Shown piece after piece: positions 10,392 through 24,100 of a stretch of DNA of 64,000 bases. Position numbers and translations under genes: made by a program. The notes beneath the pieces are model-generated. The model ran no database searches, was not told where the DNA came from, and saw only the letters and a list, made by a program, of their open reading frames with translations. Source of the stretch: Aplectana chamaeleonis. Taxonomy: Eukaryota; Nematoda; Chromadorea; Rhabditida; Cosmocercidae. Location: NCBI GenBank assembly GCA_029168955.1, contig JAPDOI010001066.1, forward strand, positions 1 through 64,000, given 5' to 3'. The stretch's first letter is position 1. Each line of letters begins with the position of its first letter.

Positions 10392-11060
10392 AGTGACGAT
10401 AAACCACACCGAGGAAATGGGTTTATCAATAGTTTGCCACAAAATGCAAGAAAAAAAAATAACAAATCTGAAAAAAAAAAACACGGAAATCCACCTCCAC
10501 CAAACGGGGTCAACCCATGGCTACCAACATCTCATAAATTATCTCTGAATCTATCGTTTGCAACAAGATTTCGCCTTGAGTCCTAGACATGACACGAAAT
10601 GGGAGACCAAAAAATTATTGTCAAGGCTGCAGTCAGCTGTTTTCCGCAGGGTGAACCTCCTGCAGAAACGCCCGATGCGACGGCCGCTTGATACGCAAGC
10701 CGACCGCGGGGCCGGACTTTCGTATTTGGATGAACTTTAGCTTCTAGGCGTTACCCTAAGCACAAATAGGGATCCATAATGCAACGCTATCAGACCGTTG
10801 TCCAGGGAAAGGGTTCTGAGCTGCAGCCGAGAAGAGGATGTTGAAAGAACAATAGGAAAGTGTTGCCATGAACCTGCTAATCCAAATAAGAAGCACTGAC
10901 CTGCAGAGCAGCCAAAAAAGTACAAGGCTCAGAACCCTGATGAGACTCGATCCGACTTTGTATACCTTGAGAGCGGGCACTTCACCACTACACCATTGGT
11001 GTTCCCACGGTGTAAGATAATCGTCACACTGTACTGAAGGGAAGTGTTTCTGGAATTACA
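10392..11060. other. No gene recognised
   Basis: AT-rich stretch with A runs at 10450-10490. I see no conserved ORF, splice-supported exon or clear repeat. It lies downstream of the last recognised kinase exon, so missing kinase exons or a 3' UTR could be here unrecognised. Confidence 0.4.
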
Positions 11061-11289
11061 GTTCACCTCCGCACTGCCGTTCAGTCCGCAAAGTGCACCC
11101 TGATTGCGAATTCTTGCTGCGGCGCGGTTGCGAACATCCTCAGACAAGAATGTGGGATCATCCGGGCGCTTTTGGCCTTTGGCGTCCGGGTGATCCCACA
11201 TCCCTGTCTGAGGATACTCGCAACCGCGCCGCAGCACGATTTCGCAATCAAGCGCACTTTGCGGACTGAACGGCAGTGCGGAAGTGAAG
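11061..11289. mobile_element. Foldback MITE
   Basis: Arms TTCACCTCCGCACTGCCGTT (left) and AACGGCAGTGCGG then AAGTGAA (right) pair along about 105 bp, through GCGGCGCGGTTGCGA and GGATCATCCGGGCGC, around a centre near 11176. Non-coding. Confidence 0.87.
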
Positions 11290-11662
11290 AATATGGGGAC
11301 CTATCCTGAGGGCACCACAAAAAAAAACGCGAGAATTAGTGAGGCCGGTGGCAGACCAAGATGAAAGTGGGCGTGTCGGGACCCGCCCACTGCAGGCTAT
11401 TGAAATGCCTTTTACGCTCATTCCACTAACAATAAGAGTGTTGGCTATTTTCGTTTCTCTCCGTGATCCCTAGCATTGTTTTCGCGCAAGATTTCGGTCT
11501 AATTCGAATCCCGATTCTCTGTCAGTTAAACTTTTATACTACAGCACGGAGAGTCGCGACATTTAGACATCGTAGGAAGCAAGTTAGGATGGGACCGTCA
11601 TCCGAATTTACTTGTCGTTACAGAGATTTGTACATTTTCTTGCAGGCGAACATATAACCAAC

Positions 11663-12163
11663 CTGAGTGTTATACAAGCCCATCGCCAGGTTACTCGGCT
11701 TCACATCTCGGTGTATAAATCCTGCTTCATGGAGATCTTGAAGGCCCTGGCAAATAGTAAGGTGTACGGTACGAGCTGATCCCTTTTCGCATGAGTTCTA
11801 CCAACTTATAGGTAGGCATCGAACATCAGATGGACCCACCCTAACTACTTGTATTGATATTCTGAGCGTTGAAGGTAAGCTGATTTTTCGATTGGGCAAA
11901 CGACGTCGGATTTCAGACAACTCTTTTCCAAGTAAACTCATCACAAGGTATGTATAAGAATCGGTTTTTCCCGAAGCAAGACATCGGCAAACATGACGGG
12001 AGCTGCAAAAAAATACATGCTTAATCGATTTGTTCCGAGTAAGGATAGTTGTCATTAACACCCACTTTTGAACTTTTTTCAGCACGAAAATTTCCATTTT
12101 AAGAATTTCATCCTCTTTACTTTTCATTAAAGGTTCCACTTTCATAGCAGCTCTTCCTTTTGG
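11663..12163 (-). CDS. Kinase exons 2-4 (Lys61 to HRD loop)
   Basis: Exon 2 (12163-12066) follows TTTCCTTTCAG and starts P-K-G-R-A-A-M-K-V-E-P. Exon 3 (12002-11840) follows TTTTTTGCAG and gives S-R-H-V-C-R-C-L-A-S-G-K-T-D then Y-L-V-M-S-L-L-G-K-E-L. Exon 4 (11746-11663) follows TTTGCCAG and gives G-L-Q-D-L-H-E-A-G-F-I-H-R-D-V-K. All donors are GT (GTGGGT, GTGGGT, GTTGGT). The split Asn codon at the exon 2/3 junction (AA|C) restores Q-N-S-R-H, as expected for this family. Introns 2 and 3 are short (63 and 93 bp). Confidence 0.88.
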
Positions 12164-15100
12164 CTGAAAGGAAAAAAGATTTCAACAATTTCAGCAGTGA
12201 TGCGGTTTGCTGTGAACCGAAGTGTAGAGTCCGCTTTGCCGAGTGCAGCCTACGGAGAGGATGCGGCATCTGGGCGCCGCCGGCTGCTTTGAGAGAGGCG
12301 ATTACAATTCACTATAGATAGCGAATACCCTACTTTGGTGCTTATAGGCTAGTTACCCAAAACTTGCACATCTACATGCGAAGAAGAAGTGGTCGTTTGA
12401 TGATCAATATACACGAAACTCAATGCCACACGCTCGCCACTGGTTGAGCGAGAGCGGTCTAATTGCAACGAGGTTGATGCACATTGATCTCCAACCGTCG
12501 GCTTCTGTTTCGTCTGTAGATGTATAGCTTTTGGAACGTTGGGTACGTTTTGGTGAACTAGACTATATTTTGTGATTGATGCTTACTTATCAACTTGCAC
12601 CTCAAGGAACCTGTCTGAGAGTGCATCTGAAGCAACACAACGGCTCTGCAGTGATTATATATGAGGTATAGTCTAAATAAAGGTCCACCAAGAGTGTCTC
12701 ATTTACTTATCAATAAGAAGCGGTCGGCTGGGGATCAATGTGCATGAATCCCATACCAGCACGCTCGATACCGATTGAGCGAGAGCGGTTGTGCTGAAAC
12801 GAGTTTCATGTTCATTGATCTCCAATCGACCGCTTCTCATTGATAAGTAAATGAGACACTCTTGGTGGACTCCACTATACAGCAATGTAAGTGAGACCTA
12901 GTGAGGTTGCGGACTCGTCCTAACATACGCTAGCTTGTTAGCGGTATCACTCATTTTACCGAAACAGCTAGGATAGATCGGTGAGTCGGTGCTTTCACCG
13001 ATATGACTACATCTGTGGAAGCAATGAAAACAGGTGAAAATGTGAAAGTGGAATGAGAAACTCACCGACCAACCTCAGTTATTTCGGGAAAATGAGTGAT
13101 AACACAATCAGACTCCGTATGTTAGCACAAGTCCGCAACCGCACCATGTCCTTTCAGCATTGCGGTAAACTATAGCTCTCTCCTCGACTGTATTGGGCAG
13201 ATGACTATAAATTACCATCAGAGCAAACACCCACAGTTGTGAAGTCGGAAGTTATACCAATTCATCATCGCATTATGACCTATTAAAAACGTTACTCTTT
13301 CGGAATAGACGACCCACTAGAGAATTCAGTCATATTAGCAATTGTTCCGGCTTGAACGGCCTCTCGGTTGGGTCACACCAAACAGTTTAGTGTATTTGAA
13401 AACGTCTAAGGCCGGGATCATACTTCCCGCAACGAGCAACGCGACGCAATGTTTACCATCAATATCGACCAATAATCGATATGCCCGATATGTCACTGTC
13501 GCTGGTCGCCGGAAGTATGATCCCAGCCTAAATAAGTAAACGATGACGTTGGATGAATAATTCTCAATGACTTTCTCTAGTGGGTCGTCTATTCCGAAAG
13601 AGTACCTCAAAAACTGTTGAAAGCTTGGAGAACACTCATTTCAGTACATTTTAGGCCCCCGTCATAGTCGGCTGAAAAACTGGCCGTCCTAGTCCCACGC
13701 GGTCGATATCTATGAGACACATGCAGGACGGGAAGAATTAAGTGATGAAAATCATCATCAATTGATAAAATCCCATCTTCTATATGTCGTCCTTGGTCGT
13801 ATCAGGTGGATTTTTATCACTCCAGACGGTTTTTATCAGTTGGGATCAAACTTTATCATATCATGGGACGATTTTTATCACTCGAGGATGATTTTTATCA
13901 CTTCATTTCTTCCCGTTTTGCGTGTTTCTCATACCTATCGACCGGGTGGGACTAGGACGGCCGCTTTCCGCCGACTATGAGGGGGCCTTACGACACAGCC
14001 CTGGCCAGCCCGGTCGATAACCATTTAAGACATGAATGATGGGTGAAAAAAAACATCCGGTGTGTCCGACCCGACCGATATTCACATGATATAAGGTAAG
14101 AAATGAAAGATATCACTGATTTCAATCCACAAATTTCATACATATTGACCGCGTCGGCACCACCTCAGACATCTTGGAGGTCCAATTCGGCTGCCATGTG
14201 TTTTGAATTAGGCTACAAAGCGCTATAGACGACTATACGGCCCCGAGCTTTTGAAGCGTCTCGTGGCCTAATTGTCGTCCAAGTGAGAATCACGTGCCGC
14301 AACACATATCTTCTGGTTCCGAGTCAAATTTACTCTGTTCCCTCGGGCGCTTGTGCGGAGCGAGGGTGGAGGCAGCGAGAAAGTGTGAGGAGAAGGAGAC
14401 GTAGCATACGCGCGCCGACGCACGCGATGAACGGAATAAAATTTCACTCGGAAACGGAGCATAGACATTCCACACGGCAACGACACGCTTTTGATCCGAC
14501 TACAATGCAATTTGGACGATGAACCAATCACGATGCCCATGATTGAATAGGTTGAGCGATTGCTCTATAATTTATCAGGAGCCTATCAGCCGCACAGCAC
14601 GTTCTCAGGCACTCGTGGACGTCAACCCCAGTGCTATTTTTCGCCCTCTTAAAGGCAGTGTTCACAATAATTTTCGTTTTCGAGTCTTCTACTCAAAATA
14701 AAGCGTTGGCCACCGAGTGTTACCAAAACTGCGAAGAAACGGCGAGAAACGCACTGAAACGTCGTATTTCAGTGACATTATTCTCAGGCCTTGACTAGTT
14801 GTCCAGTTGGATGAACACGTTCACGGTGGTTGTCATCGATGAAAAATGGTGCTACTCGAAAATGGAAGAATATTTTAGGCAAAACAGAATTAGTTAGGAT
14901 CCGAAGAAAAAAAAACGGAGCAACAGAAAGGAGAGAATTACAAAAGGCGGATCCACAAGAGATTTCGTTGTCTCAACGAACAGCTTCTGTGAGAGTAAAG
15001 AGGCGCGGTGAGAGTAAAGAATGTCGTGCTCTTCTTGTGTTTTTTTCTCGATTTTCGGTTCTGCCCGAGGGCCAAACAATCGATATAGCTATTAATCTCA

Positions 15101-18100
15101 AAATCGAAGATTATCGTGAACTCTGCCTTTAATCTGCTGTGAATGTCGACCGCCGAGAATCTCGAGAAGATGTGGATGTCGACAGCCGAGAGTCTACAAG
15201 ATGTGGGAAGTTTTGTGGGAACCTTCAATGCAGGTCGACCGCGAGCAGAATGCTCGAGCGCTGGCCGTCCGGATTGTGTCTTGGTGTTGACGCCCACGAG
15301 TGCCTGAGTATAGCTTAGCTCCCTCATTCTGAGCCGGTGGAAGTAGAGCTTATCGGGCTTATCATGCCCAAATCTTTTTATCACTGTTATATTTTACCGT
15401 GACCGACCGCTCCGCTGCTCACTCCGCCCGGACGGGGTGGCAAGCGTTATGCCCGAAAAGAGGCGGGGCAGGGGTGGAGTCATCTGTAACCAACTGCTTA
15501 GGTGGCCGGTCGCAAAGGGAGGCGCGAATGAAGGTGCAGTAACGCAGTTATACCAGGTTGTTCAATAAGTTTTATCATTCGATAAGAGAGGGCGTTGCTA
15601 TTAGCCCAAATTTTTTTTGTTTTGTTGGCACACTCTTCATATGAACGTATGTGAAGTTTCATTTCAATCTGTCTATTCATTCTTTGTTTACAAGCCATTT
15701 AGAGTCGCCGTGTCACAGCAATGGAAAAAATTGAATACCGTGGAGTGATAAAATTCTTATTTTTTGGAAGGTAGAGCACCAAAAGAAATTCACGACCGAA
15801 TGTTAAAAATGCATAATGATTGTTCACCTACAAATAGAACAGTAGAAAGACGGATTGCTGAATTTAAACGTGGTCGTACAAGCCTTGAAGACGATCCACG
15901 TGAAGGAAGTCCAATAAGCATATCAGCACCAGAAATCATAGCTAAAATACAGGATATGGTTTTGAAAGATCGTCGATTGACTGAGAGAGAATTAGTAGAC
16001 TCTGAACATCTCACTAAGCAGTGTGAGCCATATTTTAAGTGAAATTTTGGGTTTCAGAAAGCTGTGTGCACAATGGGTGCCGCATTCGCTAACAATGGAA
16101 CAAAAACACATTCGAATGCGACTTTCTCAGCAACATTTGAAGCATTTTGAAAAGGATAAAGTGGATTTTGTTCGTCGATTCATCACTACGGATGAGACTT
16201 GGGTCTATCACCATGATCCCGAATCAAAACAAGAGGCTAAAGAGTGGTGTGAACCTGGTTTCTCGGCTTCGAAACGAGTTCGTGCCCGGAAATCGGCCAA
16301 GAAGGTTATGACATCAGTTTTTGGGATGCGAAAGGAATTTTGTTTGTGGATTACTTGCAAACTGGTGGAACAATTAATTCTGAATATTATTGCAACCTCT
16401 TGGACCAGTTGAAGGAAAAAAATCGTGAAAAAAGACCAGGTTTGCAGAAGAAAAGAATTATTTTTCATCAGGACATCAAAAGCATTTTGACAATGGCTAA
16501 AATCCATGAATTAAAGTTCGAATTGTTGGAGCATCCACCGTATTCACCAATAAAGTGAATTTTGGACCATAAAATTGTCTTTCTTATCGAACGACAAAAC
16601 TTATTGAACAACCTAATAGTGTCGCTTTCACTACGGCATCTTCGACCAACTAACGAGCTACTCAAGCCAATTGATCCAATTTCATAAAGGGATACTGTTG
16701 CTAGAAACATCTGATACAGGTTTATAATTTGCCACCGGCACAAAATTCTCGCGGAGGTGGAAATAGTTTTTCTTACCAGGGGTGCGTTCCAAGAAGTTTT
16801 CCATGGGAGGAAAAATGGGTCTGATAAGATATGACGAATGATAGGCCGAAAGACATGTTCATTTTAGGTGGCCTCATAAACTATTATTGGTTGGTATCAC
16901 TATCAAATATGATTTCCTCCCGTGGAAATCTTCTTGGAACGCACCCCAGAGTTTTCCATGAGTAGGCCCCAATATCGTGTTATCTCTATCACCGGTGAGG
17001 CTGTTTCCCCAATCCCTAGTGTGTTCAGCTTCAGCCGCTCACCTCCGGAGAAAGATGGTGAGTGGATGAAAACACACCGCTCTCAATTTCTTTTATACCC
17101 TACCCTTATCAATTGTGTATCATCAATTTTGTTTACCGTGAGAATTTTGTGCCGGTGGCAATTTATAATCCTCTACATCTGATTACCATTATCTTTTATT
17201 ATCATTATCATCATTAAATATTATGTGTACTCTACAGCAATGGAAGAAGGCCCTGGTGCGGTTTCGGACTATTCCAAACATTTCAAAGTTATTTTGGTAT
17301 GAAAATTGGTATGGTCTATGAAGATTCTGGAACATTTTTATCGGTGGTCAAATACTTTAATATCGTGACACGTAATAGGCCCAGTTTTTTGAGAATGTTT
17401 TCTGAGTAAACCGAATATCCGAAATATGAATATTGAATAATTCGAGGTAGCAAATGACTCAAAAAATTCTAAAAGCCGAATAAATTATTAATGACTCGAT
17501 TTGAAAAAAAAAACATCATCCAAGCCATCGAGTGAATCAAACATGAATATAATATTTGAAAAGAAAAAGAAAAACTGAATTTACTAAGTAAATCAAATAT
17601 TCTAAAAATACAAAGTGTGGAACTCCCGAACAAATAGAATATTCAAATCCCGAAAATTCGAAGTACTGCTGTATTCTTGCTCAACCCGATTAGGTTCCAA
17701 GTCTACTGTTCCCGAACTCCTTTACAGTTAAAGGCGTCGTACACGCTCGAAACCACTCACCGTTTTCCGGTTAGAATGATTTTCTGGGCCCACCTAAGAA
17801 CGTAGGGATAGTTTGTTCGATTAAAACGTCGTATTGTGAAGATAAATGAGGTCGAATGTCTCAAATTCCGTCAAAAGAGGCCGGCTGTTCGTCAGTCATC
17901 TGGCACAATTTGCTGCCAGCCATCTTATAAGTAAATGATCAACAATTGATACAGTACCACTGAGGGGAAGTTGATGAATTATACTATACGATTACGTGAA
18001 GAACGAATATTCTACACACATTGGTTAACCCTTCCTTATTTACAAATCACTTGAAAGAAAGATAAACTTCATTTGATCATGAGATCGTTGGTCAAAACAG

Positions 18101-21100
18101 CGATCTTTAACGATCGACTCTTACTTTCTCAGAAGTCGATTGAGATATTTTCGGTCTGAAAAGGGAGTGTTCAGTGATGTTTTCGCGGTTTTTTTTTCAA
18201 GGTAGATTTTATATGGGATACTAGAACTCTTATTATATAAGGACAACTCAAAAGCGAAATGTATCGTGAACGATGCCTTCAATATTGTCCTACCTCACCA
18301 CATTTTAATTTCTCTCCTTTTTTATCCTCTCCAGTTGGCTTAAATGGCTCGTTAGCTGGTCGACGCTGTCGTAGTGAGTGCAACTCTATAATCCATAGAG
18401 AGCGCAGTCGGCTTTTTGGGGCCGCTCCTGGAAGGTGACTACGAGTCACTTTCCGGATGATTTCTGACCCCTGAGGGGGTCCCCCCCCGGTCCTCAGCGA
18501 GGGAAGCTTCCTCGCTGGTGGAGAGGGTGATTTCTTTGTCGCGAACTGCGCTCGAGTAGACCCCCTGCCGAGGGCCGTGACTTGGACGTATCCTCGTTAG
18601 GGGAGACCCGCTCCCAGCGTCACGTGCTTCTATTATAGGACGGACGACGTGCTTTATCGTGAGAAATAGGGTGCGGCAAAAGTTTTGCCGCTCTGCGCCA
18701 TGTCCTTCTACAATAGGACCACTTGCTGCGGCGTGGGAAACGCGGGTGCGGCAAGAGTTTTGCCTCTCTGCGCCACGTGGTCCTATCGAACAGACCACGT
18801 GCTCCTTGGAGCAGCACGTGTTGCTGGGAAAGTTCTCTTTAACTCGACTAGGTATCCATTTAGAAATCCTATCGTGGCCAAATCGGATTTCCCCAGAGTC
18901 TGATACAGAGTGTATTTTCCAACCTTCCTTGTCCATGTTACTCATACGCACCGACCGACTCGGCCACGGCAGGTCACGGCGTTTTCCCGACCAACTAGGA
19001 CCGAGGCGTTAATGACGGGATCGAAAAGCGAATGAGATTGCTACTGGTTAGCCAAGCATGTAATAGATTGGCAGAGATCACAGTAGGAGTGGTTACTAGG
19101 TTCGTTTCAGAAAATTATGCTTGGGGTGCTCTATGCAGGCATGATGAAAAGAGTACCTCAAAATTCTACTCACTTTGACATATTTGGGTTTCATCCTCTT
19201 TTGCAAGCCCTGCTTTCGACGGCTTCGTTCGCTCACGGCTTTTCTGGAAAGAGCTACCATCATCTTTTAGGGTAGGCCCCCGAAAGTTCTGCACCTAATG
19301 TAAGTCAACGAATTACCCCCTGATCTTTTGAGCAAGTATGGTATAATTTTCAGGAGCACAGCTCATCTTCTATCTAATGATGTTTACTGCTATCCGGAAA
19401 ACTCAACCTGCTTTGAATTTCACAGTAAAATCAAGAGCGAGTTTCGGATTTCGAAAATCTGTAAATGTCCCTTGTTCTCCTCTTTTTTTCTGTCAGAACC
19501 GCTCAAATGTAAGAAACATTTGTAGGAGTACATACTGCATCATTGTACCAAAACTAGCTCGCAAAAATATTCAATGCGGAGGATTTCGCACAATTTGGAA
19601 GTTTCCGTAAAATCAGACTTTCTATCCTATCTCTATTGTAGAACGACTTTGGGCGCCCAGGTCCATAATTAAAGGCAGCGACCACGATGAAAAACGTTAT
19701 TGAAAAAGCTACAGAAATTAGCTCAGATCGAAAACAGCTGAAAAACTATGAATGTAGCGTGGTGAAAAACGGGCTTTTATTGGTTATTAGGTTCCTAAGA
19801 TGCCAGTTCGTGCACATGTGCACAGAGTAGTCCAAAAAGATCGCAGTCTCATGCCGAGCAGTCAAAAATCGTCGACATTCAGAGTGAGGAAACAATTGCG
19901 AATTTACCTTATAAAACAGTTGAACCATGAAAACAAGCACTTCTGTCAATGTTTTTAACTAGGTGAGTACATAAATATTTGAGCAGGTGAGTCCGATGGT
20001 TAATGTTAATTCAATCCTAAGCCAGCTAATGTTCTTGATATTAGAAATCATTGATGCCGATGATGTTGAGACAACTGTTTTTTCGCGATTTTTTCTCATA
20101 GGTTCTGCTACTTCAAGGCCAGAAAAGGGTTCAGAGTATAAAAGAAGACAATCATATTTGGCGACCACTGCCTTTAAGCATTATGGATGGTTTCTGACAA
20201 AATTACATTTATTCTGTCAATCAATACTCTTTTCAAAAAAAAAACTCGATTTCCGCAAAAAATTTTTTTTGGAAAAAGTGACCGATAGTAGAGTTCCCTG
20301 AAGTCGTTGTTCAATGAAGATTTTATAGAAAATCCACTTTTTTAAAAATTTTCGCAAAAAGGCAAAAATCGCCTCATTGAATGATTTTCGCGAATACGTT
20401 TCGGTAAATTTATCTAGTATTCAAATGTATTCAAGTATTCGAATGTTCCATACAAACCTGATAGCTAGAGGGAAGAGAACGAGGAACATCCAAAGATTTT
20501 GGGAGCACAAAACTCTCTCTCTCTACATTTTAGTGTGGAATCCGGTCGTTTTTCGAGTAGCAGCTGTAAGATAGAGGAAGAGGTAAGCTCTCGATCGGTT
20601 TACCAAACTTAATCGAAAGGCCCTATTTGAACAAGGGAAATCCGCTGACTGGCAGTAGGTGCAGAACTTCCGGGCCAACCTAATGCAATGGTAGACTCCT
20701 CCGGATGAACGACTTTCGAGGGCCGCAAGCATACCCTTCGGAACTCTCCCAGACGAGGGTGGGGCACTCAGAATTTAAAAGAGAAATCAAATAAACCACC
20801 AGCTGGTACGCTTTCAAGCGAAGTATTTTTATAGTGTTTTCACAACAACAACGGCTGATAGCAGTATCAAGCACCTTTCGTCAGAGTTTTGCTTCATTTC
20901 TATGAATGACAAGAACGCTTTTAGTGTGCTAACGGAGATTAGATACCGTAGTAGTTGCCGCAAAATTAAATGCATTGGCAGCGTTGGCTGCAGGCAAAAC
21001 AACTGATTTGACGGCGACTAAAAGTTTTCTAACCGTCATCCTTTGTGGGTTTTCTGAAGAGGTTCAGAAACAGGCCGGGTGCTATCGCACCAGGGGGGAG

Positions 21101-24100
21101 GGCACTTACTTTTTGCACTTGGCCACGCCCATTTTTCCGTGCCGAACTACCTTTATTACACCAAACTGCGGTTTCGCTAGCCTTCCATAATCAGGAGAGC
21201 AGTTGCGGCTTGGAAAAGTGGGTGTGACCAAATGCAACAATCAAGTGCTCCTTCCCCCTGTCGCGCACACAGCACCGAATCCTAAACTGAGTTTCGGACA
21301 TTGTAATCCCCCATTTCATTAGAATATAACGGTCCGGCCCTCCATCTCCATCAAAAAACACGTGGAGCAGTAAAAAGAGGAAAACATTATAGTTCTATTG
21401 CAGCGGGGGAGGGGCACTATGGCACGATGCACATGGCCACGCCCATTTTAGCGTGTCACACTGAAATTGAGCACCCACCCCGGGTTTCACTCCTCGGTCA
21501 AAATAAGGAGAGTCGTTGCGGCACGAAAAAATGGGCGTGGCCAAGTGCGATACCACAGTGGCCCACTCCCGCCGCGATAGCGCCAAAATTATCAGTTGCT
21601 GTCAAATCAGTTGTTTAGTCTGCAAACAACAGCGGCTAAGCATTTAATTTCACGGCAAAGGTTACGATATTTATTTTCCACTAGCACACTTGAAGGCTGC
21701 AGACACGCTCGAAAATGGTATCGATTTTATGGCATAAATCAAAGGTTTGGAGCTGGTTGTATTAGGAACTGATGAAAAAACGGACGAAAACTGAGTGCAA
21801 ATAGAGGAATAACGGTTATTTTGTTATCAGGTGAAAGTGGACGAGTTTTACGGCGCGCGGTTGAAACTGCGAATATTAGCAACAAAACGGTTGAGATAGA
21901 GAAACCGATATACTTTTGCAGCCTGTACTGGAACGTTCACCTCGTTAGAAGCATCAAAAAGAAGCGAAAGGGACCGTATTGGTACTGTCAATCTGGACGA
22001 GTTTGTATTTTGGGGCGGGGTTGCGGAAAATCTTCGATTTGCATTGCTGAAATTTAGTAGTTTTGACTCGTTTTTGACGCTTCCAACGGCATGATCAGTC
22101 TACTAGGAGCCATGCGACTTCAGAAACGTAGTTATCTCAACAACTTTTTCGAGCGTGTCTGCTGCCTTTAAAGGCACAGTACACCCTCAGACATGAAATT
22201 GGTGATTTTTATTTGATTGTGTAGCAGACCCCTCCAGCATAACACTTGTCAAATGCGAGATCTCAATCCCTTCAAATAAGCGAGATATAAGCGACCACCA
22301 CAGGCCCGACCTCCTTCGCTCACCATCACAGGCCCGGCCCCCTACCAGGGGTGGTAGTAAATGAGTAGATAACCGCGAGTTAACTCGCGGTTAACTGCAG
22401 CTGACCGCGAGCTTTTTAGTTGACGATTCTCAGGACATGCGTCGGACATTTCTGAAACTAAGCATACGCATGGCACTGTATGAGCCACTAGATACGTATT
22501 GTACAAAAAATTAAAAAAAAAATGGTTCGTTCTGCCTTTTTTTTTTGGGAAAAATAGTGCATTATAATTTTTTTTCAAGCTTTTTTGAGCTTTTTTTCAG
22601 CTCGCGCTAAGTTCGCGCAAAACTGCAACTTAACGCGAGCTGACAGAAAAAAAATGGAAATAGTGGGTAGATGAAGAAAAAGATGGATAGCTTCCTAAAA
22701 AGTCCTCCGGAGGACTTTTTCGGAAGCTATTAATCTTTTTCTTCATTCACACACTATTTCCATTTTCTCTGTCAACTCCCGTTTGATTGCTGTTTTGCGC
22801 GGACTTAACGCGAGATCACATGCGATAACGCGTTTCCCTTACGCTTACGCTTGCTGAAGAGTATGCAAGTCGTCGTGAGTGGGGTGCAGGACGTTGAAGA
22901 TTTGGTGCAGTACCACAGTGTGAATGCGCAGGATGTGTGCAGGACCTCACTGGGGGTGTGTAGAACTCCACTGGGAGTGTGCAGGACCCCATTGGGAGTG
23001 CGCAGGATGTGTGCAGGACCCAACTGGGGTTGTGCAGGATCCCACTGGTGGTGTGCAGGACCCCACTGGTGGTGTGCAGGACCCCATCAGGAGTGTGCAG
23101 GACCCCACTGGGGGTGTGCAGGACCCCATCGGGAGTGTGCAGGATATGTGCAGGACCCCACTGGGGGTGTGCAGGACCCCATCGGGAGTGTGCAGGATGT
23201 GTGCAGGACTCCACTGGGGTGTGCAGGACCCGAGACCCGATCACTTTTTCACCAAGTAGAAAAATTGGTAAGCTCGCATAAACCTGGCGGTTAACTCGCG
23301 TAAAGTTGGTGGTTAACTCGCGGTTCAAAGGTGATGGTTAACTGGCGTTGAAAATGCATCTACTACCACCCCAGATTTACGAGCTCGATAGCGGCTAAAT
23401 GGATGGATGGATTCTGAACATGTCGTCGTTCTTCAGTCCATTGCCGATCTATCTCCTCATCCTGTTCTGCTCTCGTGCAGCGATTGCGGATGAAGAGAAA
23501 TACAGGTCTGAGACAACTCTACCACGAAATTTCTGCCCTCAAAATGCAGGCATTTTCAAGGAGCCATATCTCCGTTTGCAGAGGGTCTTGGAAGATTTCA
23601 GAGATACCATTGTGATCAGAGAGTGGCTCTCTTCAAGATAAGCATGAAATCTGAAAAATTATTTTTTAGGCGTCCTGTGCCTTTGAAGCGTTTTTGTCTA
23701 TGAATAAATCTTGGATGCCCCCCCCCCACCGTCTAGGATAGAGCCTACCACTCCTCGACCGTCCCCACCCCGTGAAGCCCACACACGCTTGATAGGCGAA
23801 ATCACTCAATCATAAAAGGGCTTCGGTGTGGCGAGGCCCAGGGGAGAGGTATAAATAGAGCCCCAAGACGTGTGCGAGAAAAGCCACGTGGACTAGCAGA
23901 GATATTTTGCCTTCGATGGTAACGATACTCAGCCTCTCTGAGTTCAGATTCATGACATAATCCAGTGAACAGGTCCCCATCATGTAACAAAGCTGTAGAG
24001 ACTTCTAAGAGCTACAGAAGCTACACTCATTCCGATGATCCTGCAATAATTTTATACCACCTCTGTAATGATTTTCTGGAAGCTCTGCAAAATACTGTTC

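Larger units (their letters stand above)
22335..23373. mobile_element. GGGGTGGTAGTA-ended element carrying a minisatellite and a hairpin
   Basis: Left end GGGGTGGTAGTAAATGAGTA, right end TGCATCTACTACCACCCC. Just inside both ends are repeated CGCGGTTAACTCGCGGTTAA-type words. It holds a strong hairpin (22640-22775) and the 22-bp repeat array (22928-23235). Confidence 0.78.

Noticed and set aside
18439..18951. 170-residue minus-strand ORF
   Set aside because: GC-rich tandemly duplicated region; no domain, no splice support, and overlapping frames on both strands.
22816..23328. 170-residue minus-strand and 147-residue plus-strand ORFs with repeated motifs
   Set aside because: Both are translations of the 22-bp minisatellite; open frames on both strands are expected from the repeat unit.
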